DNA from: Flavobacteriales bacterium
GTDB lineage: Bacteria; Bacteroidota; Bacteroidia; Flavobacteriales_F; PHOS-HE28
Length of the DNA: 64,000 bases
Reading direction: 5' to 3'
NCBI GenBank assembly: GCA_016721005.1
Contig: JADKJM010000004.1
Coordinates: 310,001 to 374,000 of the forward strand
Both the position numbers and the translations under genes were made by a program. Positions within the stretch are counted from its first letter, which is position 1; each line of letters opens with the position of its first letter. A model generated the notes under the pieces. The model did no database searches. It had not been told where the DNA came from and worked only from the letters and a program-made list of their open reading frames with translations. Below, piece after piece: positions 15,363-24,052 of the stretch.

Positions 15363-17612
15363 TCAACGATCCACCCGTTCCACGCTCCTTACACCACGCA
15401 CACGCTTCAACTTCTCGATCAGCGATCGGAGGTGGTCCGTATCGTGGACGTAGGCCATGACCTTTCCTTCGAAGATGCCGTCGTGGCTTTCGAAACTGAT
15501 GGAACGCATGTTCACGTTGTGCTCATGGCTGATGATGTTGGTGATCTTGTTCACCAGCCCCACATCATCGATCCCGCTGAAGGTGATCCCGGCCAGGAAC
15601 TCCACCGTCTCCTTGCCCTTCCAGCGCGCTTTCACGATGCTGTACGCGAAGTTGCTCATGAGTTGCACCGCGTTCGGGCAGTTCACGCGGTGGATCTTGA
15701 TGCCTTCACTCAGTGTGATGAAGCCGAAGACGTCATCCCCCGCGATGGGATTGCAGCACGAGGAGAGCTGGTAGTCGATCTTCTGGAGATCGTCCCCGAT
15801 GAGGAGGGCGCCGGGCGTGGCCCCACGGATCTCCGCCACCACTTCTTCCAACGTGCGTTCATCGACTGGCCGCTTCAGTTTGGGCAATTGCAAGCGACCA
15901 TTGCGAACCGTAGCGTCGGTGATGTCCTCCAGCACATGTTTGCCCCGTGCGATCTGGTAGTACAGGTCCATTGCGGAGCGCGACCCGTACCGTTCGATGA
16001 GCGCGTTGATGTTCGTGGCATCCACCTTGGCACCCCATTTCCGCAACTGCCGCTGCATGGCTTCCCGGCCCACCACGGCGAGCTTTTTCTTCTGGTCGCG
16101 CAGGGCCTGTTTGATCCTGTGCTTGGCTTTTGCGGTCTTCACGAAGCCGAGCCAATCCTCCTTCGGTTGTTGCTTCTTGCTGGTGATCACCTCGATCTGG
16201 TCTCCGCTCCTCAACGTGTGGCTCAAGGCCACCAACTTGTGGTTCACCTTGGCGCCGATGCATTGGCGGCCGACCTGGCTGTGGATGTGGAACGCGAAGT
16301 CGAGTGCGGTGCTCCCAACGGGCAGGTTACGCATCTCGCCCTTCGGAGTGAAGACGGTGATCTCATCGCTGAACAGGTTCAGCTTGAAGTCGTTCACGAA
16401 ATCCACCGCATTGCTGCTGGTGTCCTCCAGCACATCACGGATCTGGTTCAGCCAAGCATCCAACGCGGAAGCGTTATCGCCCTCATCCTTGTATTTGTAA
16501 TGTGCGGCAAGGCCCATCTCCGCGATCTCGTCCATGCGGCGGCTGCGGATCTGCACTTCCACCCAACGGCCTCCGGGACTCATCACCGTGGTGTGGAGGC
16601 TTTCGTACCCGTTGGCCTTCGGCAGGCTGATCCAATCTCGTAACCGGTCCGGGTTCGGCTGATAGAAATCGGTCACGATGCTGTACACTTTCCAGCAATC
16701 CGCCTTTTCCAATTCCTGCTTGGTGTCGATGATGACCCGGATGGCGAAGACGTCATACACCTCCTCGAAGGTCACATGCTTCTTGAGCATCTTGTTGTAG
16801 ATGCTGTGAACGCTTTTGGGCCGCCCTTTCACTTCGTAATTGAATTCCTCCCGGTCCAAGGCTTGCTTGATGGGCAGGATGAAGCGGCTGATGAAGCGCT
16901 TGCGCACGGCTTCACCCTTCTTCAGTTTCTGGCTGATCTCCGCGTAGGTCTCCGGTTCCTTGAAGCGCAACGCGTGATCCTCCAGTTCGCTCTTGATGTT
17001 GTACAACCCGAGCCGGTGCGCGAGCGGTGCGTACAGGTAAAGCGTTTCGCTGGCGATCTTCAACTGTTTGTCGCGCGGCTGGTGGTCCAGCGTGCGCATG
17101 TTGTGCAAGCGATCGGCGAGCTTCACCAGGATCACGCGAACATCCTGCGCGAGGGTGAGCAGCACCTTCCGGAAGTTCTCAGCCTGGATGCTGTCGGTCC
17201 CGAATTGCAGCCCGCTGATCTTCGTCAAGCCGTCTATGATGGTGGTTACCGTTGGACCGAACAGGTCTTTCACATCATCGAGCGTGATGTCGGTGTCCTC
17301 CACGGTGTCGTGCAACAGTGCAGCCACCACGCTGGTGGTCCCCAATCCGATCTCTTCGGCACAGATGCGTGCCACGGCGATCGGGTGATAGATGTACGGT
17401 TCTCCGCTCCTGCGGCGCTGGTCCTTGTGCGCCTCCACCGCGATGTTGAACGCCTTGCGGATCAAGCGCGTGTCCTCCGCGCTGCGTTGTCCTTTCACTG
17501 AGCGTAGCAGTCCGCGGTACCGGCGCAGGATCTCTCCGCGCTCGGTCGCCTCATCGACCCGCGGCACTGCGGCCAAGGCCTTGGTCGTGGTAGGTCCGGA
17601 AGGACTGCTCAT
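15363..17612 (-). CDS. Bifunctional (p)ppGpp synthetase/hydrolase (RelA/SpoT family)
   Basis: 749 residues, the full long-RSH layout. Hydrolase HD domain with IYHPIAVA and ALLHDTVEDTD (about residues 75-110) and LADRLHNMRTL (about 165); synthetase domain with KGRPKSVHSIYNKM and SLPKANGYESLHTTV (about 260-345); TGS domain with ITVFTPKGEMRNLPVGSTAL (about 415-435); a C-terminal ACT domain (GLVNKITNIISHEHNVN, about 695-715). HD residues are intact, so both making and breaking (p)ppGpp is expected, as for the single RSH of most Bacteroidota. A TAACTTTC box lies just before the start. Stringent response control of growth. Confidence 0.96.
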   Translation of the reverse strand: MSSPSGPTTTKALAAVPRVDEATERGEILRRYRGLLRSVKGQRSAEDTRLIRKAFNIAVEAHKDQRRRSGEPYIYHPIAVARICAEEIGLGTTSVVAALLHDTVEDTDITLDDVKDLFGPTVTTIIDGLTKISGLQFGTDSIQAENFRKVLLTLAQDVRVILVKLADRLHNMRTLDHQPRDKQLKIASETLYLYAPLAHRLGLYNIKSELEDHALRFKEPETYAEISQKLKKGEAVRKRFISRFILPIKQALDREEFNYEVKGRPKSVHSIYNKMLKKHVTFEEVYDVFAIRVIIDTKQELEKADCWKVYSIVTDFYQPNPDRLRDWISLPKANGYESLHTTVMSPGGRWVEVQIRSRRMDEIAEMGLAAHYKYKDEGDNASALDAWLNQIRDVLEDTSSNAVDFVNDFKLNLFSDEITVFTPKGEMRNLPVGSTALDFAFHIHSQVGRQCIGAKVNHKLVALSHTLRSGDQIEVITSKKQQPKEDWLGFVKTAKAKHRIKQALRDQKKKLAVVGREAMQRQLRKWGAKVDATNINALIERYGSRSAMDLYYQIARGKHVLEDITDATVRNGRLQLPKLKRPVDERTLEEVVAEIRGATPGALLIGDDLQKIDYQLSSCCNPIAGDDVFGFITLSEGIKIHRVNCPNAVQLMSNFAYSIVKARWKGKETVEFLAGITFSGIDDVGLVNKITNIISHEHNVNMRSISFESHDGIFEGKVMAYVHDTDHLRSLIEKLKRVRGVRSVERVDR

Positions 17613-17617
17613 GCTGC

Positions 17618-17625
17618 GAAAGTTA
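17618..17625 (-). promoter_or_regulatory. Putative -7 box TAACTTTC for relA/spoT
   Basis: Seven of eight bases match TAnnTTTG, 5 bases from the ATG at 17612. Confidence 0.3.
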
Positions 17626-17637
17626 GGCAGGCCGTGA

Positions 17638-18912
17638 TCACCGCGCGGGAAGGATGGTGCCTTCCACCGCGCCGAATCCGATGCGAACGCCGTCCTTTTC
17701 GCAGTGTCCGCGGATCACCACGCTGTCTCCATCAAGGATGAATTTGCGTTCAGTGCCGTCCGCAAGCTTCATCGGCTTGGTTCCTTTCCACGCCAGTTCC
17801 AACAAGCTGCCGTAGCTCTCCGGGGTGTCCCCGCTGATGGTGCCACTGGCCATGAGATCGCCTGCGCGGACGTTGCAGCCGTTCACGGTGTGGTGCGCCA
17901 ACTGCTGGGCCATGCTCCAGTACATGTTCTTGAAGTTGGTGTTGCAGATCACCGTTTCCTTTCCGTTAGCCGGAGTAATACCCGCCTCTAGTTGGATGTC
18001 GAAATGATGTTCTCCGCTCTGTTGCAAATAGGGGAGCACCGCTGGTTCCTGCACAGGTGAGGGGATCCGGAAAGGCTCCAAGGCATCCAGTGTAACGACC
18101 CACGCGCTCATGCTGCTCCCGAAATTCTTTCCGAGGAAGGGTCCGAGCGGAACGTATTCCCACGCTTGGATATCGCGCGCGCTCCAATCGTTGAACAGTA
18201 CCGATCCGAAGATCCTGTCCTCGGCTTCCGCCGTGGTGATCCGTTCGCCCAGCTCATTGCCATCGAAGGTGATGAAGCCGACCTCGAGTTCCAGGTCGAG
18301 CTGGCGTGATGCCCCGAACTCCGGCGCCGCCTCCGGCGATGGTTTGTACTGTCCCATCGGTCTGCGGATCGGTGTGCCGCTCACGACAATGCTGCTGGCC
18401 CGGCCGTGATAACCCACGGGCAAATGGAGCCAGTTCGGCATGAGCGCATTGGCCGGATCACGGAACATGCACCCCACGTTGTATGCGTGCTGCCGACTGC
18501 TGTAGAAGTCGGTGTAATCGCCGATCTGAACTGGGAGATGCATCGTTACCGATCCGATCGGAACCAATGCACGCTCGCGGAGTGTGGCGTTGTCCTTGAG
18601 CTCAGCGTTCTCGGTTCTGAGCAATTCGCTAAGCCGACCGCGCAACCGACGGATCCCTTCCTTGCCCGACTTGAGCATCGCATTCAACGTGGCCGACTTC
18701 AGTGCTGTGCGCTCGATGCCCATGTGATCCAGAAACCCATAGTCTGCGAGTTCGGCGAGATCGACGACCATTTCACCGATCCGGGTACACGGGCGTGGAC
18801 CACGATCCGCCGTGGAACAGATGCCGAATGGAAGGTTCTGGATCGGGAAATCACTGTGGTGGGGAACAGGGACCCAAGAGCGAAGCGTGGGATCGTTTGC
18901 GGGAATATGCAT
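17638..18912 (-). CDS. fahA: Fumarylacetoacetase
   Basis: 424 residues from MHIPANDPTLRSWVP, close to the usual 420. Hydrolyses fumarylacetoacetate to fumarate and acetoacetate at the end of tyrosine/homogentisate breakdown. Seen: FPIQNLPFGICS and RIGEMVVDL at the N terminus, DYTDFYSSRQHAYNVGCMFR (catalytic His and Asp region), the metal-site LDLELEVGFITFDGNELGE, WSARDIQAWEYVPLGPFLGK and the GTISGDTPESYGSLLELAWKG end. No other tyrosine degradation gene lies nearby. The upstream extension to 18993 is unsupported. Confidence 0.95.
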   Translation of the reverse strand: MHIPANDPTLRSWVPVPHHSDFPIQNLPFGICSTADRGPRPCTRIGEMVVDLAELADYGFLDHMGIERTALKSATLNAMLKSGKEGIRRLRGRLSELLRTENAELKDNATLRERALVPIGSVTMHLPVQIGDYTDFYSSRQHAYNVGCMFRDPANALMPNWLHLPVGYHGRASSIVVSGTPIRRPMGQYKPSPEAAPEFGASRQLDLELEVGFITFDGNELGERITTAEAEDRIFGSVLFNDWSARDIQAWEYVPLGPFLGKNFGSSMSAWVVTLDALEPFRIPSPVQEPAVLPYLQQSGEHHFDIQLEAGITPANGKETVICNTNFKNMYWSMAQQLAHHTVNGCNVRAGDLMASGTISGDTPESYGSLLELAWKGTKPMKLADGTERKFILDGDSVVIRGHCEKDGVRIGFGAVEGTILPAR

Positions 18913-18971
18913 GGGGCAAAGGTGGCGAGCCGCCCCGATGTGCAACGGATCACCATCTTCACAGCGGGGAT

Positions 18972-19463
18972 ATGGAAGTGAACAAGAGAGCAATGGTCAT
19001 TGGCATCGTGTCGCTGCACATGGTGCTTCTCGCGTGCTACACCTTCCCCGGAAGCATGATCCCGGAACGACTCCGGGTCATCGGCCAGCTCTACGCGCGC
19101 CCGCTGTTCCACCAGCAGTGGCGGCTCTTCTCGCCGGATCCTCCGCGGTGCTCCTGCCAAGTGCAAGCGCGTTGGGGCACTCGATCCTGGGGACGCATTG
19201 AACGAGCGGAGGATGGGTACTTGCAACGTCGGGTAGCGCAGGCGATCGCGCGGCACGTGCAAGCCGAAGTGGCGATGGGGGATACCGTTCCAGCCGTGGA
19301 GTTGGTCCGTGCGATGAACTCCATGGCCCTGTACAGCGAATTCGATCCCGGGGAGGGGAGGATACCGACGCGGATCGAATTCCGCTTGGTGGAGCAATGC
19401 GTTACGGATCCGAAGCGACCAGCGCATCGCACGGAACGGATCACGAACCTCCGGACCCGATGA
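18972..19463 (+). CDS. Small membrane-anchored hypothetical protein, partner of an HTTM-like gene
   Basis: 163 residues. One N-terminal membrane helix (about residues 7-25, VIGIVSLHMVLLACY) then a soluble part. The segment PLFHQQWRLFSPDPPRCSCQ (about 46-65) resembles the short proteins found next to HTTM (vitamin-K gamma-carboxylase-like) genes. The stop (19461-19463) overlaps the next ATG at 19460, a tight two-gene unit. Family name not certain. Confidence 0.75.
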   Translation: MEVNKRAMVIGIVSLHMVLLACYTFPGSMIPERLRVIGQLYARPLFHQQWRLFSPDPPRCSCQVQARWGTRSWGRIERAEDGYLQRRVAQAIARHVQAEVAMGDTVPAVELVRAMNSMALYSEFDPGEGRIPTRIEFRLVEQCVTDPKRPAHRTERITNLRTR

Positions 19464-20284
19464 AGCCGCAGCCTTGGACGGTTCGACTCTTCCAGCGCGC
19501 GCTCATGGTGTGGGTGATCGGCTTCACCCTAAGTGCATATTGGGGCTGGGATGCCATGTACACCATGGGCCGTTCGCCGGTCTACGCGCCACCGGGGTTG
19601 CTGAAGTATGTAGCGCACGGCTTGGCTTTGTTGCCGAACGGGATCGGTGATGTCCTTGTGCTCGCGTTGGTCCCGTTGCTTGTTCTGTTGTGCTTGTTCG
19701 TTCTTTTCCGTGGATCGAGCTGGTGGGTCGGCCTTTTGATCTGGATCATTCACCTGAACCTGATGAACCGGGCTTGGTTGGCGGGGAGCGGAGGCCAGCA
19801 ACTCATCGCGAACCTGCTGTTCTGGAACATTTTCCTGCCGAGCAAAGAGGACGCGTTCGGTGTGGCCGCCACGAGTGCCTTCTGGATCATCCGCTTACAG
19901 TTGTTGCTGGCCTACCTCGCCACCGGCCTGCACAAACTCACGGGCACACATTGGTTGGATGGCACGGCGGTGGGGATCGCGGCCTCGGATCCCGCCTTCG
20001 GTCCGCTGTGGATCGCGGATCATCCTACGCTCGCCATGGTGGCAACGTGGTGCGTACTGCTCTTCCAGTTGACCTTTCCCATCGCGGTCTGGTTCCGAAG
20101 CACACGCCTCATCTGGATGGGTATCGGCGTGTTGTTCCATCTGGGCACGGCCATCTGGATGGACATCCCGGAGATGGGCTTGGCCTTCATCGCCGCGTAT
20201 GCCATCTGGCTTGATGAGGACACGTTCGCTCGCTTCAAGTTGAAGCGACCTTCGACCATGGAAGCAGGATCAATGGTCGGCTGA
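19460..20284 (+). CDS. HTTM-domain-like multi-pass membrane protein
   Basis: 274 residues with about seven membrane helices. The segment ANLLFWNIFLPSKEDAFGV, then LQLLLAYLATGLHKLTGTHW and ALAIALTTGI-like position WLDGTAVG match HTTM (horizontally transferred transmembrane) proteins, relatives of vitamin-K-dependent gamma-carboxylase. The HKL...W pattern in YLATGLHKLTG is typical for the family. The first helix holds VWVIGFTLSAYWGWDAMYTM. Start at 19460 by the ATGA overlap with the previous gene. Substrate unknown. Confidence 0.8.
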   Translation: MKPQPWTVRLFQRALMVWVIGFTLSAYWGWDAMYTMGRSPVYAPPGLLKYVAHGLALLPNGIGDVLVLALVPLLVLLCLFVLFRGSSWWVGLLIWIIHLNLMNRAWLAGSGGQQLIANLLFWNIFLPSKEDAFGVAATSAFWIIRLQLLLAYLATGLHKLTGTHWLDGTAVGIAASDPAFGPLWIADHPTLAMVATWCVLLFQLTFPIAVWFRSTRLIWMGIGVLFHLGTAIWMDIPEMGLAFIAAYAIWLDEDTFARFKLKRPSTMEAGSMVG

Positions 20285-21199
20285 TCCGCCGCCACCGATC
20301 CGGAAGCTGGCGCCCACCACGATCGCATGCTGCACGAACCAGAAATGCTGGCTCGCATGATCGGCATCGTTGCCGGTGGTCAGCACATGGGTCAGGTCGA
20401 TCCATCCGGCTTTGAGCGTGTTGCGGATATAGACGTGCTTTCCCAACCACACGTGGAATCCGGCTTGCGCGCCGACGCCCACACCCGCCACATTGAACCG
20501 GTTGTTGAGCCCTTGTCCGAAAAGCCGCACATCGCTGCGTGGGATCACCGGGCCGGCATGCACGCCCTCGTAAGCGTTCAAGCGGAAGGTGTTGTTCCGG
20601 CTGGCCCAGAGTTGGTCGTAGTGATCAAGGTCAACGCTTAGCAGGTTGAGCCCATCGGTGTGTTCGTACTTCAGGAAGTCCTGGGTCAGTCGCACGTCAC
20701 GTGATCCTTCCGCGGTGGCATGCTGGATCGAACGCGTACCGTTCACATAACCATCCATACGCACCGTCTGGTCCTGCACCATCACATACTTCATGTGATC
20801 GAGCCCCAAGGAAACGCTCCAGCGATCGTGGAAGAACCAGCCCGCCCTGTAGTTGTACTGGGGGATCCAGATGTTCTTCGGGTTGAAGTAGTCCTTGCCG
20901 AAGGGCATCGGGCGGTCCTTCGCCTCCACATGGCGTAACGTGAAATCGTAATCGGGTCCATCAAAGTGGATGTCACTCCAGCTGTACCACGCACGGTTAT
21001 AACCCCAATGCACGAAGGAGGTGCGTTGCTTGGTCCACAAATCGCCGGTGTGCTGCCGTGGACAGTCGAGTGCGGCTTCCGGCAACGATACCGGAGCACG
21101 AGCATTCCGATGCGTCGTATCCGTTATCTCGCGGAGTGTGTACCGATCCGTAACGGTGACATCAGGCCATCCGCATGCCACACCACCCCGGGTGCCCAA
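20270..21199 (-). CDS. Outer-membrane beta-barrel-like protein, N terminus doubtful
   Basis: Up to 309 residues. Alternating aromatic/polar strands (YNYRAGWFFHDRWSVSLGLD, NAYEGVHAGPVIPRSDVRLF, VGVGAQAGFHVWLGKHVYIR, HAIVVGASFRIGGGG) suggest an outer-membrane barrel. No signal peptide is found at the annotated start or in the other two frames upstream: the frame begins inside the glyA tail (38 bases overlap). Either the 5' end has been lost, or a frameshift separates the leader from the body. Convergent with the HTTM-like gene (14 bases overlap at the stops). Function unknown. Confidence 0.6.
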   Translation of the reverse strand: MGTRGGVACGWPDVTVTDRYTLREITDTTHRNARAPVSLPEAALDCPRQHTGDLWTKQRTSFVHWGYNRAWYSWSDIHFDGPDYDFTLRHVEAKDRPMPFGKDYFNPKNIWIPQYNYRAGWFFHDRWSVSLGLDHMKYVMVQDQTVRMDGYVNGTRSIQHATAEGSRDVRLTQDFLKYEHTDGLNLLSVDLDHYDQLWASRNNTFRLNAYEGVHAGPVIPRSDVRLFGQGLNNRFNVAGVGVGAQAGFHVWLGKHVYIRNTLKAGWIDLTHVLTTGNDADHASQHFWFVQHAIVVGASFRIGGGGSADH

Positions 21200-22538
21200 G
21201 TGACCAAGCCCGAGGTCCGTTCACGGTTGACCAATCCACATTGTAGGTCCTCGGGACTGGTACCGCCCAACCGTACAACGGCTTCAAGCGCATCATACCG
21301 CCCACTTGGAAACGCACGCGCTCCAATTCACCGTTGTCACCTCCACTGCACAACGCGGTATCGATCAATTCCACGATCTGTTTGCATTCGCTCTCCCGCA
21401 CGCCTCGTGTGGTGATCGCTGCCGTGCCCACACGAATGCCGCTGGTCACGAAGGGGCTCTTGTCATCGAAGGGCACCATGTTCTTGTTCACGGTGATGTG
21501 CGCTTGCACGAGGAGGTTCTCCGCGTCCTTCCCGGTGATGTTCTTGTTGCGCAGGTCGATGAGCATGCAGTGGTTGTCCGTTCCACCGCTCACGATGTTG
21601 TATCCTTTCTCCAGGAATGCGGTGGCCAGTGCCTTTGCATTCGTGATCACCTGCTCTCCGTAGGTCCTGAACTCCGGATCCAGCGCTTCCGCGAAGGCCA
21701 CGGCCTTGGCGGCGATCACATGCTCCAACGGTCCGCCTTGCGTGCCGGGGAAGACCGCGCTGTCCAGGATCGCACTGAGTGGACGCACTTCACCCTTCGG
21801 GGTCTTCAGTCCCCATGGGTTCGGGATGTCCTTGCCGATCATGATCAGCCCGCCGCGTGGGCCGCGAAGTGTCTTGTGTGTGGTGGTCGTTACCACATGG
21901 CAATGCGGCAACGGGTCGTTCAACAGCTTCGTGGCGATGAGCCCGGCCGGGTGGCTGATGTCCGCCATCAGGATGGCACCCACTTCATCGGCGATGGCCC
22001 GGAACGCAGCATAGTCCCAATCCCGGCTGTACGCACTGGCTCCGCAGATGATGAGCTTGGGTTTTTCACGCAGCGCCACCTCACGGACCATGTTCATGTC
22101 CACACGGCCGGTGGACTTGTCCACGCCATAGAACGTGGGGCGATAGAGCTTCCCACTGAAGTTCACCGGGCTTCCGTGGGTCAGGTGGCCGCCGTGGCTC
22201 AGGTCGAACCCGAGGATCGTATCGCCGGGCTTGATGCACCCGAGCATCACCGCAGCATTAGCCTGTGCGCCACTGTGCGGCTGCACGTTGGCCCACGCCG
22301 CACCGAAGAGCTCCTTCACCCGATCGATGGCGAGTTGTTCCACTTGGTCCACGATCTCGCAGCCGCCGTAGTAACGCCTACCGGGCAAACCTTCGGCGTA
22401 CTTGTTCGTCAGTACCGAACCCATCGCTTCCATCACCTGGTCGCTCACGTAGTTCTCACTGGCGATGAGTTCCAGACCAACGGTCTGGCGCCATTTCTCC
22501 TTCTCGATCAATTCGAAGATCCGGTTGTCACGCTCCAT
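21162..22538 (-). CDS. glyA: Serine hydroxymethyltransferase
   Basis: 458 residues. Interconverts serine and glycine with tetrahydrofolate, PLP-dependent. Seen: LELIASENYVSD, LTNKYAEGLPGRRYYGGCE, NVQPHSGAQANAAVM, DISHPAGLIA and the PLP lysine motif VVTTTTHKTLRGPRGGLI. The known core ends near MMRLKPLYG (about residue 425). The final ~30 residues (WAVPVPRTYNVDWSTVNGP, then SLGHPGWCGMRMA) are not expected for the family and overlap the next gene, hinting at a small deletion or frameshift that removed the natural stop. Confidence 0.94.
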   Translation of the reverse strand: MERDNRIFELIEKEKWRQTVGLELIASENYVSDQVMEAMGSVLTNKYAEGLPGRRYYGGCEIVDQVEQLAIDRVKELFGAAWANVQPHSGAQANAAVMLGCIKPGDTILGFDLSHGGHLTHGSPVNFSGKLYRPTFYGVDKSTGRVDMNMVREVALREKPKLIICGASAYSRDWDYAAFRAIADEVGAILMADISHPAGLIATKLLNDPLPHCHVVTTTTHKTLRGPRGGLIMIGKDIPNPWGLKTPKGEVRPLSAILDSAVFPGTQGGPLEHVIAAKAVAFAEALDPEFRTYGEQVITNAKALATAFLEKGYNIVSGGTDNHCMLIDLRNKNITGKDAENLLVQAHITVNKNMVPFDDKSPFVTSGIRVGTAAITTRGVRESECKQIVELIDTALCSGGDNGELERVRFQVGGMMRLKPLYGWAVPVPRTYNVDWSTVNGPRAWSLGHPGWCGMRMA

Positions 22539-22635
22539 GGGTCAAAGGTTCGGTGATGTTGGGTTGGTACTCGGGGGAAGCGGCTGTGATTGAAGCGTCG
22601 CTGCGCCAGCGACCAAATGTAACGGGCGCTTGGTC

Positions 22636-23087
22636 TCAGGCTGTTCTTCGCCAGGACGCAGCCCAGACCACGAGCAATGGTACCGGATACTGTAGCGCAT
22701 GAAGCAATTTGATGGATACCGCCTCCAACGGTGGGGACCAACCGGCCAAGGCATGGAAGAGGAGGGCGAGGGATCCGATGACCAGGAAGGTCAAGACAAT
22801 GGGCCGACATACTGATGATGCCCGAACCGGACCCGTGCAACTGCGATCGTCAGGCTCAGGATCGCAGCCATGAAGCCAAGGGAAAGCAGCCATTTGCACA
22901 AGCGCAGATCCGAAGCATCCCATCCATGCACCCAACCGCGGAACATGCTATGTGCATAGGTCCGGTCGCGATGGTGCTCAAGGAAGTCGAGTTCATAGTT
23001 CAGGTTGACGAACAGGAATTCCCGGACAGCGCCCAGCGCCACGGCCATCGCTAGGAAAAGCCCGCTCAGGAGGTCTGCCCGCTTCAT
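22636..23087 (-). pseudogene. Exosortase F system-associated membrane protein, one frameshift
   Basis: Two frames together give about 149 residues with four membrane helices. The N-terminal frame starts MKRADLLSGLFLAMAVALGA, contains the ALGAVREFLFVNLNYELDFL segment and DRTYAHSMFRGWVHGWDASD, and ends at 22791. The C-terminal frame carries PIVLTFLVIGSLALLFHALA and LHALQYPVPLLVVW and ends at 22636. Adding one C/G in the GGGCCG at 22801-22806 joins them. The layout and sequence match the small partner of XrtF exosortases in Flavobacteriia. The ATG overlaps the stop of the exosortase gene (ATGA), so the two are coupled. The break may be a sequencing error. Confidence 0.75.
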
Positions 23088-23641
23088 GCCGAACGGGCCT
23101 TCTTCAACCCGCTGAACCGCGTGACCCACAGGTACCACAAGAGGAAGACCCCGCCGTACACCACCACATAGAAGGTGTAATCATGGTTGAAGTTGAGCAG
23201 GTCGTAGCTTCTGGTCACCACGATACAGAGCACGGCGACGCGGATCGCGTTCATCAAGTGGATCAGAAGAATGCCGCCCGGTATGAACCAGGCTTTGTGC
23301 CGCCATGGTCCGGGGAACGCGAAGATGAAGATGGCAAAGACAGCGAATAGTGATACCCCGTTGCAGGGATCACCGATCCAGAGATGTGATCCTCCTTGCA
23401 CGCCGACATAGCGCTCCAGATCCACGCGCGGTTCGGGAAGCATCTCGTAACCCAGACCCTCCAACATCAAAGTGGCTGCCCAGACCAGACCATTGATCAC
23501 CGTGCGGTCGAGTTGTCCCCATGGATGAAGGATCTGCTCGTAGAAAAGTTGCCAGATCAGGTATGATCCGATGGCAACGACCAGAAAACGAAGAAGCGGG
23601 TCATTCCACGTCCGTGCCAAGCCGGAACGCAGCGCACTCAT
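23084..23641 (-). CDS. xrtF: Exosortase, XrtF type
   Basis: 185 residues, multi-pass membrane protein. The exosortase catalytic residues are present: Cys in GDPCNGVSLFAVFA (about residue 100), Arg in MNAIRVAVLC (about 138), and His in FNHDYTFYVVVYGG (about 158). Exosortases are membrane transpeptidase-like enzymes that process PEP-CTERM-like proteins in organisms making exopolysaccharide. The start at 23641 gives the family length; a longer open frame to 23767 covers the neighbouring substrate gene. Upstream on the same strand is the PID-CTERM-like substrate; downstream, the coupled partner. Confidence 0.88.
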   Translation of the reverse strand: MSALRSGLARTWNDPLLRFLVVAIGSYLIWQLFYEQILHPWGQLDRTVINGLVWAATLMLEGLGYEMLPEPRVDLERYVGVQGGSHLWIGDPCNGVSLFAVFAIFIFAFPGPWRHKAWFIPGGILLIHLMNAIRVAVLCIVVTRSYDLLNFNHDYTFYVVVYGGVFLLWYLWVTRFSGLKKARSA

Positions 23642-23646
23642 GACCG

Positions 23647-23862
23647 TTAGCGCGACTTGCCGCGCACGTTGCGCATCCGAGCGGCTTTGCCGCCGCCATA
23701 TACCAGACCGGCCACGATAAGAGCGGTCAGGCCACCATCTATCGGGATACATGGTGGAGGCCAACAAGGAGGAGGGCCACCCACGGGCTGGGCCATCAGG
23801 ACAGCCGCCATCGGCGATACCATCGCAATGAACAGCAGGGCGAAGCGTAACATTCTGTACAT
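23647..23862 (-). CDS. PID-CTERM-like exosortase substrate
   Basis: 71 residues: a signal peptide (YRMLRFALLFIAMVSPMAAV), a Pro/Cys-rich spacer (GGPPPCWPPPCIPIDGG) and a C-terminal tripartite signal: PIDGG, a hydrophobic segment (LTALIVAGLVYGGGKAA) and a basic tail (RMRNVRGKSR). This is the architecture of the PID-CTERM protein-sorting signal. The gene sits directly upstream of the exosortase (5-base gap), so it is almost certainly its dedicated substrate. The mature part is tiny, perhaps only a Pro/Cys spacer. Confidence 0.8.
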   Translation of the reverse strand: MYRMLRFALLFIAMVSPMAAVLMAQPVGGPPPCWPPPCIPIDGGLTALIVAGLVYGGGKAARMRNVRGKSR

Positions 23863-23885
23863 GGAGCCTATTGGAACAAGGTTGC

Positions 23886-23893
23886 CAAAAGTA
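23886..23893 (-). promoter_or_regulatory. Putative -7 box TACTTTTG for the PID-CTERM/XrtF operon
   Basis: Perfect match to TAnnTTTG, 23 bases upstream of the ATG at 23862. A second perfect box (23979-23986) faces the other way, making a divergent promoter. Confidence 0.5.
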
Positions 23894-23978
23894 GGGAATG
23901 GGTCGGGACTACGCACGGGCTTCTTCCAACATTCATCCACAGTGCTTGTTAGCGGCCCTATCCGGAAACTCCTTCGCC

Positions 23979-23986
23979 TATATTTG
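23979..23986 (+). promoter_or_regulatory. Putative -7 box TATATTTG for the tyrosine kinase operon
   Basis: Perfect match to TAnnTTTG, 66 bases upstream of the ATG at 24053. No TTG at the ideal -33 position was seen; a TTG at 23946-23948 is too far. Confidence 0.45.
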
Positions 23987-24052
23987 CCCGCATTCCATGG
24001 GCCTTTCATGGGTCATGGTGACCACTTGGCAGATGGTGGTCGAAATCTCCGG

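Noticed and set aside
15432..16643. Long plus-strand open frame (403 codons) opposite relA/spoT
   Set aside because: It lies wholly antisense to a well-matched RelA/SpoT gene, has no family motif and arises from the high GC content of the opposite strand.
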